DNA from: Pseudopedobacter sp036379295
GTDB taxonomy: Bacteria > Bacteroidota > Bacteroidia > Sphingobacteriales > Sphingobacteriaceae
Assembly (NCBI GenBank): GCA_036379295.1
Contig: DASVGY010000192.1
Location: 1-6,710 of the forward strand
Direction: 5' to 3'
DNA: 6,710 bases
Translations under genes and position numbers: made by a program
The notes under the pieces: model-generated
What the model was told of the DNA's origin: nothing
Databases searched by the model: none
Seen by the model: only the letters and a program-made list of their open reading frames with translations
Shown: positions 1 through 5,699 of the stretch, in pieces
How the letters are laid out: the number at the start of each line of letters is the position of its first letter
How positions within the stretch are numbered: position 1 is the stretch's first letter

Positions 1-836
1 AACAACGGCAGCTTTCTCGTGATTTCACTTAAGCCATAAGTAGAACTTAAGGAAACTATCGTTTTCCCTGCTTTTCCTTTTTTAGTAGTGATCTGAATTA
101 CACCGTTTGCACCTCTAGAACCGTAGATCGCAGCAGCTGCGGCGTCTTTTAAAACATCAACAGATTCTATATCATTCGGGTTCAAATAAGATAAGGGATC
201 AATTTTACCGGCCTTTGTCGGATTTCTACCAAAATCACCATCACTTGGGTCTTCATTGAATACCGGGATACCATCGATAACGTACAAGGGATCGCCGCTC
301 CCCGAAATCGAAGATGTTCCTCTAATTCTTACCCTTGTTGCCGAACCAGGAACGCCGCTTGATTGGCTTACTTGTAATCCCGACGCCCGGCCTTGTAAAC
401 CAGCGTTGAACGTTGGTACGGTCACATTATCAAATGCTTTTGCGCCGACGCTCACAACAGACCCTTTCAAATCGCGTTTTGTGCTAGTTCCGTAACCTAC
501 TACTACCACCTCATTTAGACCTTTTGAAGATGGCTTTAACTTAAAATTTAAAACTGTGCTACCGTTAACGGTTATGGTTTGGGTCATCACCTCGTAACCT
601 ATAAAGCTTACGGAAACAGTTTGCGAGCCGCTTAAACCTTTAAGCAGGTAATTACCGTTGGCATCTGTAGAAGTTCCAATATTCTGTTTGGCTACGGATA
701 CCGCCGCACCAGGCAATGGAAGATTGTTTTCATCAACCACCTTTCCACTGATAGAACCTCCTTGTCCATGTGCATTAATTGCCAGTAAAAACATCAGCAA
801 AAAAAGGCCATGTTTAAGCATGTAAATCTTTTTCAT
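1..836 (-). CDS. SusC/RagA-family TonB-dependent outer-membrane receptor, N-terminal part (3' end beyond the window)
   Basis: The reading frame from the ATG at 836-834 stays open to the left edge and gives 278 residues; family members are usually about 1000 residues, so roughly a quarter is visible. Residues 1-24 look like a signal peptide (KK near the start, a hydrophobic LFLLMFLLAI core, then NAHG/Q). Residues 28-101 are a carboxypeptidase-D-regulatory-like beta domain (ISGKVVDENNLPLPGAAVSV). Residues 107-117 hold the LNEVVVVGYGT segment, and residues 120-254 are the plug domain with the family signatures PLYVIDGIP and NPNDIESVDVLKDAAAAAIYG. SusC proteins form the outer-membrane barrel that imports glycan or peptide fragments with a SusD lipoprotein lid, powered by TonB; a susD gene would be expected just beyond the left edge. 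There is no STN domain between signal peptide and beta domain, so coupling to an anti-sigma factor is unlikely. A LacI-type regulator lies upstream on the same strand. The substrate cannot be told from this part. Confidence 0.96.
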   Translation of the reverse strand, partial: MKKIYMLKHGLFLLMFLLAINAHGQGGSISGKVVDENNLPLPGAAVSVAKQNIGTSTDANGNYLLKGLSGSQTVSVSFIGYEVMTQTITVNGSTVLNFKLKPSSKGLNEVVVVGYGTSTKRDLKGSVVSVGAKAFDNVTVPTFNAGLQGRASGLQVSQSSGVPGSATRVRIRGTSSISGSGDPLYVIDGIPVFNEDPSDGDFGRNPTKAGKIDPLSYLNPNDIESVDVLKDAAAAAIYGSRGANGVIQITTKKGKAGKTIVSLSSTYGLSEITRKLPL

Positions 837-865
837 TTTGTTGGTTATTTTTTGTTTATAATCGA

Positions 866-890
866 GTGTAAAATTTTAGTGTTTTTACAC
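866..890 (-). repeat. Small inverted repeat in the susC-type leader
   Basis: GTGTAAAA at 866-873 pairs with TTTTACAC at 883-890 around a 9-nt loop. The stem ends 30 nt before the receptor's start codon and would form a weak, AT-rich hairpin in its mRNA leader. The 13-mer TGTAAAATTTTAG inside it (867-879) recurs exactly at 1118-1130 minus one base of offset, between the two operators. Given the AT content both could be chance. Confidence 0.35.
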
Positions 891-1095
891 AATCCCAATG
901 TACAACAGCATTTTACAAATAAAAATTTTTTAACAAATTATTTTTCGGTGGCGTTGTTTTGTTAAAATTGAGGAACGTGGTTTTCCTCTAATTTTTATTT
1001 TACATTTAAATAAATAGCTGATTTACAATTATTTAAAAACTTATTTTTTAATACTTAGTGTTCATATTACACTTTTCAAAAAATTGCTAAAAAAA

Positions 1096-1107
1096 GGGAA
1101 CGTTCCC
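1096..1107. promoter_or_regulatory. LacI-family operator, distal copy relative to the regulator gene
   Basis: GGGAACGTTCCC is a perfect 12-bp palindrome with the central CG step typical of LacI-family operators, into which the leucine of the hinge helix inserts. An identical copy starts 33 bp away, about three helical turns, so two dimers would lie on the same DNA face. The site lies 260 bp before the receptor's start codon. The natural candidate ligand is the product of the adjacent LacI-type gene; that pairing is inferred. Confidence 0.82.
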
Positions 1108-1128
1108 ACAATAAATTGTAAAATTTTA

Positions 1129-1140
1129 GGGAACGTTCCC
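1129..1140. promoter_or_regulatory. LacI-family operator, copy next to the regulator gene
   Basis: This is the second exact copy of GGGAACGTTCCC, 88 bp past the stop codon of the LacI-type gene and upstream of the receptor gene. No further copy is found elsewhere in the window, including the regulator's own promoter, so the sites appear aimed at the receptor locus and not at the regulator. Confidence 0.82.
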
Positions 1141-1221
1141 GAAAATTGCGTACAATTCTGCGTAAAACACACCAAGTCCAGAAATTTTTTGCTTTTTTCT
1201 GCGCTCAAAAATACTGGCTAA

Positions 1222-2238
1222 TTATGACTTTTTTGTAGAGTTTCTATGGATGATTTTTGAGGTTAAAACCACCTGTTCCCGAACAGTTGTTGCATCTGCT
1301 TTTCCAGACAAAATATCAAATAGCAATTGTGCCGCTAAACTGCCTATTTCTGTAGCTGGCTGGGTAATGGTGGTAAGCGACGGATTTAACAAAGGGGCAA
1401 TTTCTAAGCTGGAAAAGCTAATGACTTTTAACTGTTTCGGTATTTTTATTTTTAAAGCGTGGCAGGCATAATAAGTTGAAAAAGCCAAACGCTCTACAGA
1501 TGCAAAAATGCCATCTAATTGCAGGGTTTTTAAAGCTTCTTTAATAATCGGGTCATTTTCTTCGTAACTGTTAGAGCAGCCAATAATCAGGCGCTCATCA
1601 AAGTCAATATTGTGTTTTGCCAAGGCATCTAAATATCCCCGCTCACGGGTTTTACCAATAGATGCATCACTTTTTACAACTAAGTAACCAATACGCTTGC
1701 AACCTTGCTCAATTAAATGTTCTGTAGCTACAAAACTGCTGTGGTAATCGTCGGTAGTAATTTTAGGCGTGTTAACATCATCATAAACACGGTCAAACTG
1801 CACCATGGGCAGTCTCCTGGCACCAAAGTCGTTTAGGTAACTATGATTTTTAGATTCCCCGGAAACGGAAATGATGATGCCCTCTGCCCTACCGTTGTGC
1901 AAATGCTTAATCACATCTACCTCTTTTTCAAAATCATCATCGGTAGCGTAAATTAAAATATTATAGCCTTTGGCTTTGGTTACTTTTTCGATACCGTGTA
2001 TTACTTGCGAAAAATAGTTGTTAGCCAGTTCGGGCACAATTACGGCTATGGTATTCCCCTTTTGGTCACGCAAACTGCTGGCATAATGGTTAGGCTGGTA
2101 ATTTAATTCTTTGGCCTTTGCTAAAATAAGGTCTTTGGTAACCTGCTTAATGCCGCTATTGTTACGGAAAGCCCTAGAAATGGTAGAGGTAGAAAGATTT
2201 AACGCTTCTGCCAGTTGCTTGATATTTATACCTGCCAT
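1222..2238 (-). CDS. LacI-family transcriptional regulator
   Basis: The protein has 338 residues, the usual length for the family. Residues 4-25 form the N-terminal helix-turn-helix (NIKQLAEALNLSTSTISRAF), with STSTISRAF as recognition helix. Residues 46-57 (NYQPNHYASSLR) are the hinge helix, with the conserved leucine at 56 that inserts into the centre of the operator. From residue 62 the periplasmic-binding-protein-like sensor begins (GNTIAVIVPELANNYFSQVI) and runs to about residue 330 with typical elements such as TTDDYHSSFVATEHLIEQG and LTTITQPATEIG. It is expected to be a cytoplasmic dimer that leaves or binds DNA in response to a sugar or sugar derivative. It lies upstream of, and in the same direction as, the SusC-type receptor, with twin LacI-type operators between them, so it probably controls that uptake locus. 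The ATG start at 2238 places the helix-turn-helix at residue 4, as in relatives. The effector is unknown. Confidence 0.96.
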   Translation of the reverse strand: MAGINIKQLAEALNLSTSTISRAFRNNSGIKQVTKDLILAKAKELNYQPNHYASSLRDQKGNTIAVIVPELANNYFSQVIHGIEKVTKAKGYNILIYATDDDFEKEVDVIKHLHNGRAEGIIISVSGESKNHSYLNDFGARRLPMVQFDRVYDDVNTPKITTDDYHSSFVATEHLIEQGCKRIGYLVVKSDASIGKTRERGYLDALAKHNIDFDERLIIGCSNSYEENDPIIKEALKTLQLDGIFASVERLAFSTYYACHALKIKIPKQLKVISFSSLEIAPLLNPSLTTITQPATEIGSLAAQLLFDILSGKADATTVREQVVLTSKIIHRNSTKKS

Positions 2239-2257
2239 GTTGTTTTAATTACCGCAG

Positions 2258-2290
2258 CAAATATAAACGATTAAAAATCTGAACTGGAAA
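2258..2290 (-). promoter_or_regulatory. Predicted promoter of the LacI-type gene
   Basis: On the minus strand TATATTTG (2265-2258) is an exact match to the Bacteroidota -7 consensus TAnnTTTG. A TTTC (2290-2287), one base off the TTTG upstream element, lies 21 nt further up, within the accepted spacing. The -7 box ends 19 nt before the ATG, giving a short leader. The upstream element overlaps a half-palindromic stretch, TGGAAACGCTTTG (2285-2297), that loosely resembles a LacI/CcpA-type site. Confidence 0.6.
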
Positions 2291-2357
2291 CGCTTTGTCG
2301 AAATTCTTTGAAACGCAAGCAGTAAAACAACAGGAGTGGTCAGATTAAAAATAAATA

Positions 2358-2378
2358 GTACTATGTATTGCATAATAC
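2358..2378. promoter_or_regulatory. Probable PadR operator over the padR-pspC promoter
   Basis: GTACTATG (2358-2365), 5 nt, CATAATAC (2371-2378) is an imperfect 21-bp palindrome, with seven of eight arm positions symmetric. It covers the TTG element of the rightward promoter, where a bound repressor would block RNA polymerase. PadR-family repressors commonly bind palindromes of the ATGT/ACAT kind in their own promoters; the arms here contain ATG/CAT. Assignment to this PadR is inferred from position and symmetry. Confidence 0.6.
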
Positions 2379-2399
2379 CAAATATTACATATATCTTTG
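2368..2399 (+). promoter_or_regulatory. Predicted promoter of the padR-pspC operon
   Basis: TTG (2368-2370), a 21-nt spacer, and TATCTTTG (2392-2399) match the Bacteroidota sigma-factor consensus TTG-N17-23-TAnnTTTG. Transcription should begin a few bases after 2399, at or next to the ATG at 2404, which would leave almost no untranslated leader. Two palindromic sites overlap the two promoter elements. Confidence 0.72.
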
Positions 2400-2407
2400 T
2401 GATATGT
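2387..2407. promoter_or_regulatory. Second inverted repeat over the -7 box and start codon
   Basis: ACATAT (2387-2392), 9 nt, ATATGT (2402-2407) is a 21-bp element with perfect 6-bp arms. It encloses the TATCTTTG box and the padR start codon. Its centre lies 29 bp from the centre of the upstream palindrome. It may be a second repressor site or chance symmetry in AT-rich DNA. Confidence 0.4.
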
Positions 2408-2766
2408 TAGCAGACAATACGCAAACCCAAATGAGAAAAGGTATTCTCGAATACTGCATTCTCTCCATTATATCAAGAGGAGAAGTATATGCCTCGGATA
2501 TCATCGATGAATTAAAAGAAGCAAGGTTATTAATTGTAGAAGGCACCTTGTATCCGCTTTTAACCCGTTTAAAAAACAACGGCTTGCTGGTTTATAATTG
2601 GCAAGAATCCACATCTGGGCCGCCACGCAAATACTACGAGCTATCCGAAAGTGGCAAAACAGTGTTACTGCAATTAGACCAAACCTGGCAGGATTTAGCA
2701 TACGCAGTACAAAACAGCATCAGTAAAAGAGAATTATCAAACCCCAAAAAAAACAAAGAATCATGA
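2404..2766 (+). CDS. PadR-family transcriptional regulator
   Basis: From the ATG at 2404 the protein has 120 residues, a normal size for the short PadR subfamily. It shows the PadR winged helix-turn-helix: helices in MRKGILEYCILSIISRG and VYASDIIDELKEA, the recognition-helix region EGTLYPLLTRLKNNGLL, and the wing GPPRKYYELSESG, followed by a dimerisation helix (VLLQLDQTWQDLAYAVQNSI). PadR proteins are dimeric repressors, usually self-regulating. A longer frame with a TTG start at 2368 exists, but that TTG is the upstream promoter element and the extra residues do not fit the family, so the ATG is preferred. The stop codon overlaps the start of the PspC-type gene (ATGA, 2763-2766), indicating translational coupling. 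The likely target is its own operon through the palindrome at 2358-2378. The inducing signal is unknown; membrane stress is a guess from the partner gene. Confidence 0.95.
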   Translation: MLADNTQTQMRKGILEYCILSIISRGEVYASDIIDELKEARLLIVEGTLYPLLTRLKNNGLLVYNWQESTSGPPRKYYELSESGKTVLLQLDQTWQDLAYAVQNSISKRELSNPKKNKES

Positions 2767-4409
2767 ATAAAACCATCATCATAAATATATCTGGCGTTAT
2801 CTTCCACATTGAAGAGGATGCTTATGAGCTTTTGAAAAGCTATATGGATGATATCAAAAAGCATTTTGGAAATTACAAAGACAGCTTTGAGATTGTAAGC
2901 GATATTGAAAGTAGAGTTGCAGAAATGCTATCTGAAATGTTGCTAGCAGAGAATAAGCAGGTTATCGTAATTGCCGATGTGGCCAGTATAATACAGCGAA
3001 TGGGAAAAGCTAGCGATTTTGAGCGTATGGAAGATGAGCAATATGCAGCAGATTTTGCCACAGAACGCAAGCCTGCTAAAAAGTTGTTTAGAGATACGGA
3101 AGACCGTTTTGTAGGCGGCGTGTGTGCTGGAATTGCACATTATTTTGATGTAGCGCCTAAATGGATGCGCTTGGCTTTTGTGCTGATGTTTATTTTTTAT
3201 GGATTCGGGTTCTTAATTTATGGCATACTTTGGTTGGTAATGCCACGAGCCATCACCAGAGCCGAAAAAATGGAGATGAAAGGCGAGAAAATAAATCTGC
3301 TGTCGTTCCAAAAAAACTTTGAAGATGAAATAAACGCCGTTACCACCAATTTTAAAAATGTAGGCAGCAGCGTTCCGCTTTTGGGCAAAATTGCTTCGTT
3401 TATAAGAGACTTAACAGATAGCCTATTGCGATTTGTAGGCACCACAGGCCGAGCAGCCGTTAAAGTCATCGGCGTTTTGCTGGTCATAATTTTAGGTATA
3501 TTTTTAACCATTGCCTTTGTTTTGTTGATGGTATTTTTAGGCTACGCAGGCAACGCCGATATTGCAACTATTTTCCCCCTTAACATCATCAACGAACCCT
3601 TAAGGCCTATCATCTTTATCTGTACATTTTTAGTCGCGGTAATCCCTTTAATTAGTTTGATATTTCTTTTATTGCGATTGATATTTAACAACCAGGTTGC
3701 ACCAAAAAACACATACCTGCTGCTAGCTTGTGTTTGGGTTTTAGCCGTTGCTACGGGCATTTTCTTTGCAGCAAAAATAGCTACAAACTTTAAACAGGAA
3801 GCCAGTTACAGCGAAACCCTAAATTTAAAGAGCAACCCCAGCAAAACATACATTTTACGCTTAGGCGATGAGCGTACGATGCAGGAAAACGTTTATGGAG
3901 ATAGCTTAGGAAACCATACCGTAACCATCAGCGGGAACGATCGGGATTTTGATACACCTAACGATTTACGTTTTGAACTAAAAGTAGCAGAGGGCAATTT
4001 GCCTATCCTCTCAAAAACCTACACCGCAAAGGGCAGCAATTTTGAAAGCGCTTTAAGAAATGCACATAAAATCGAATATTATTACCACCAAAATGATTCG
4101 GTCCTTACTTTTGATTCACAATTTGGATTGAAAAACGCCAGCTTGTGGCGAGGCCAAGAAGTGGCAATTAAGCTTAAAGTTCCGCTTAACAGTACACTAT
4201 TAATTGAAAAACGAATAGCCGAACGTTTCTTTTGGTACGAACTAAATGATTGTATTGATGAAAACGCAAAAGACGACACTTTAATAAAAGTGAAGGCGAC
4301 TGCCAATGGCTTTATCTGTAATAAAACACAAGAGGCCATAGAAAATCAACGCGAATATAACCGAGAAAACGGAATTACCGATAGTTTGGCAACCACACTC
4401 ATTTTTTAA
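2763..4409 (+). CDS. PspC-domain multi-pass membrane protein with large extracytoplasmic-type C-terminal domain
   Basis: The 548-residue product is much longer than classical PspC (about 120 residues). Residues 1-100 are soluble and helix-rich (AYELLKSYMDDIKKHFG; IVSDIESRVAEMLSEML). Residues 106-162 are a PspC domain (KKLFRDTEDRFVGGVCAGIA, then a hydrophobic helix ending LWLVMPR). Residues about 183-228 are a charged linker. Hydrophobic segments near 232-261, 281-308 and 317-340 should be membrane-spanning. Residues 341-548 are a polar, beta-rich-looking domain that I cannot assign firmly; its place after a set of membrane helices recalls the LiaF/toast-rack type domains of other PspC proteins, but that is inference. 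PspC proteins sense or relieve inner-membrane stress in the phage-shock response; no other psp genes are nearby. It is co-transcribed with, and probably repressed by, the overlapping PadR gene, and is followed by a terminator, so the operon has two genes. The ATG at 2763 gives the 4-nt overlap. Confidence 0.92.
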   Translation: MNKTIIINISGVIFHIEEDAYELLKSYMDDIKKHFGNYKDSFEIVSDIESRVAEMLSEMLLAENKQVIVIADVASIIQRMGKASDFERMEDEQYAADFATERKPAKKLFRDTEDRFVGGVCAGIAHYFDVAPKWMRLAFVLMFIFYGFGFLIYGILWLVMPRAITRAEKMEMKGEKINLLSFQKNFEDEINAVTTNFKNVGSSVPLLGKIASFIRDLTDSLLRFVGTTGRAAVKVIGVLLVIILGIFLTIAFVLLMVFLGYAGNADIATIFPLNIINEPLRPIIFICTFLVAVIPLISLIFLLLRLIFNNQVAPKNTYLLLACVWVLAVATGIFFAAKIATNFKQEASYSETLNLKSNPSKTYILRLGDERTMQENVYGDSLGNHTVTISGNDRDFDTPNDLRFELKVAEGNLPILSKTYTAKGSNFESALRNAHKIEYYYHQNDSVLTFDSQFGLKNASLWRGQEVAIKLKVPLNSTLLIEKRIAERFFWYELNDCIDENAKDDTLIKVKATANGFICNKTQEAIENQREYNRENGITDSLATTLIF

Positions 4410-4424
4410 CCCCAATTACCCTTT

Positions 4425-4464
4425 AAAAAAGCTGTCTTAAATCAAAGTTGAGGCAGCTTTTTTT
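4425..4464 (+). terminator. Intrinsic terminator of the padR-pspC operon
   Basis: AAAAAAGCTGTCTT (4425-4438) pairs with the GAGGCAGC segment at 4450-4457 and the seven T residues at 4458-4464. The core GCTGTCT/AGGCAGC contains one G-U pair. The stem lies 21 nt past the pspC stop and ends in a T run. The A run on the left arm could let it act weakly in the other direction too. Confidence 0.8.
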
Positions 4465-4758
4465 GATTTACCTAAATTGCATTTTTTTATTTTGGGACTT
4501 CGAGCCTCTTTTTCAGGGCTAATATTTAGAGCCTTTTTAAAATTCATCTAATAATTTGTTATACTTCTTTTCGGCTACAACGTGGTTAAATTTTTCGTGT
4601 TCTTTATGTTTTTAAAAGAACTCAAGAGTGCTGACGCTTTTTTGAGATAGATTCAGGCTATCGCTACAAAATTTGCGTCGTTTCGCTCAAAAATAATCTA
4701 GAAACATTCTTACAACACAAATTTATACAGGCTCTTAAATATTTATAAAATTCTACAC
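4465..4758. other. Non-coding spacer between convergent transcription units
   Basis: No credible gene lies here. The only open stretch of note is 24 codons on the minus strand (4540-4611) with stops on both sides and no start. Most of the region is occupied by the inverted-repeat-bounded element at 4521-4743. It sits between two terminators that face each other, a neutral place for an insertion. Confidence 0.7.
4521..4743. repeat. Candidate small mobile element (MITE-like) bounded by imperfect inverted repeats
   Basis: AATATTTAGAGCCT (4521-4534) is matched on the opposite strand by AGGCTCTTAAATATT (4729-4743), differing by one inserted base; weaker similarity continues a few bases inward. 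The 223-bp interior has further symmetry: TTTTTGAG (4639-4646) with CTCAAAAA (4686-4693), and GATAG (4646-4650) with CTATC (4658-4662). It has no transposase. I saw no certain target-site duplication. From memory the interior resembles sequence scattered between genes in related genomes, but I cannot confirm this. Confidence 0.45.
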
Positions 4759-4789
4759 AAAAAAACCTCGTCTGTTTTCGCAGACGAGG
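4759..4789 (-). terminator. Intrinsic terminator of the rpsB-tsf operon
   Basis: CCTCGTCTG (4766-4774) and CAGACGAGG (4781-4789) form a perfect 9-bp stem around a 6-nt loop. Read on the minus strand, the stem is followed by seven T residues (4765-4759). It begins 52 nt after the tsf stop codon and is the clearest terminator in the window. Confidence 0.93.
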
Positions 4790-4841
4790 CTTCTATATTC
4801 AATTACGCAAGTATCGCAATACTCGCATCTATAAATCTAAC

Positions 4842-5681
4842 TTAAGCGCCTAAAGCTATTCTTTTAAAAGCGGTAACCGTTAAGCCTTTAGAGGTTTCAT
4901 CTAAAAACTTGCGGATGTCTTTTGAAGAATCTTTAACAAACTCTTGGTTTAATAGAGTTTGCTCTTTGTAGAATTTATTAAGTTTACCCGCAGCAATTTT
5001 TTCAATCATTTCCTCAGGTTTGCCCTCGGCTCTAATTTGCTCTTTAGCAACTTCCATTTCTCTTTCAATCACTCGGCTATCAACGTCGCCTTTATCAACC
5101 CCTACAGGGTTCATTGCAGCAATTTGCATAGCAACATCTTTTCCAGCTTCGTCTAAACCTGCAACATCCTGGTTAAAACCAACCAAAACAGCTAAACGGT
5201 AATTTCCGTGGATGTAGCCTACTACTTTATCAGCAGAGATTGACTCGAATTTAGAAACACCAATTTTTTCTCCGATTTTACCGGTTTGGTCAATAATTAA
5301 GTCAGCGATTTTAGCACCGTCTAATTCTAAAGCAGTTAATTCTTCAATTGAAGAAGCACCACTTTCCACCGCTTTGTCAGCAATTGCTTGTGCAAAAGCA
5401 ACAAAGTCAGCATTTTTTGCAACAAAGTCAGTTTCGCAATTTACTTCAACAATAACTCCTTTTTTGCCATCAGCTGTGGTTTTAGCAATTACCACACCTT
5501 CGTTAGAGTCTCTATCTGAACGTGATGCTGCTACTTTAGCACCTTTTTTACGTAAATAATCAATTGCAGCTTCAAAATCGCCATTAGCTTCTGTTAAAGC
5601 TTTTTTGCAATCCATCATACCTGCGCCGGTTTGCTGGCGAAGTTTGTTTACATCTGCTGCAGAAATTTGTACTGTAGACAT
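4842..5681 (-). CDS. tsf: Elongation factor Ts
   Basis: EF-Ts is the cytoplasmic exchange factor that releases GDP from EF-Tu so it can bind GTP and return to elongation. The protein has 279 residues, close to the family norm. Residues 5-43 are the UBA-like N-terminal domain (ADVNKLRQQTGAGMMDCKKA). Residues 82-93 carry the hallmark CETDFVAKNADF, whose Asp-Phe pair contacts EF-Tu near its nucleotide site. The core continues with GKIGEKIGV (134-142) and MQIAAMNP (185-192), and the C-terminus returns with a helix around 255-270. The start chosen is the ATG at 5681, giving MSTVQISAADV; an in-frame TTG at 5717 lies inside the repeat hairpin and would add 12 residues unlike the family, so it is rejected. 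The gene follows rpsB on the same strand, as is usual, but with a wide 134-bp gap filled by a repeat. Confidence 0.98.
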   Translation of the reverse strand: MSTVQISAADVNKLRQQTGAGMMDCKKALTEANGDFEAAIDYLRKKGAKVAASRSDRDSNEGVVIAKTTADGKKGVIVEVNCETDFVAKNADFVAFAQAIADKAVESGASSIEELTALELDGAKIADLIIDQTGKIGEKIGVSKFESISADKVVGYIHGNYRLAVLVGFNQDVAGLDEAGKDVAMQIAAMNPVGVDKGDVDSRVIEREMEVAKEQIRAEGKPEEMIEKIAAGKLNKFYKEQTLLNQEFVKDSSKDIRKFLDETSKGLTVTAFKRIALGA

Positions 5682-5699
5682 TTTATGAAAAATTTTAGT

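Larger units (their letters stand above)
837..1221 (-). promoter_or_regulatory. Spacer between lacI-type gene and susC-type gene: operator and leader region
   Basis: These 385 bp hold no credible gene. The half next to the regulator carries two identical palindromes, listed separately. The half next to the receptor is very AT-rich and is the likely promoter and 5' leader. I found no clean TAnnTTTG box on the minus strand; the best is TTTATTTG at 923-916, one mismatch and no convincing upstream TTG, so I do not call a promoter. The regulator's stop is followed by only a weak AT-rich stem (CAGAAA/TTTCTG on the minus strand), so some readthrough into the receptor gene is possible. Confidence 0.6.

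Noticed and set aside
256..495. Plus-strand open frame of 79 codons opposite the receptor gene
   Set aside because: It lies wholly antisense to the well-supported plug-domain coding sequence of the SusC-type receptor, and its translation resembles no family.
916..923. Minus-strand TTTATTTG as the receptor's promoter -7 box
   Set aside because: It mismatches the consensus at the second position and has no TTG at suitable distance; in such AT-rich DNA this is expected by chance.
1165..1215. Terminator directly after the LacI-type gene
   Set aside because: The only stem (CAGAAA/TTTCTG with an 11-nt loop) is AT-only apart from its end pairs and has no clear T run, so it is too weak to call.
2368..2403. 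Longer PadR with a TTG start at 2368
   Set aside because: The codons coincide with the promoter core and palindromes, and PadR relatives begin near the NTQTQMRKG segment reached from the ATG at 2404.
4537..4611. Short minus-strand open stretch (ends in KKYNKLLDEF then stop) as a small gene or gene remnant
   Set aside because: It is 24 codons long with stops at both ends, no start codon and no recognisable family; it lies within the repeat-like element.
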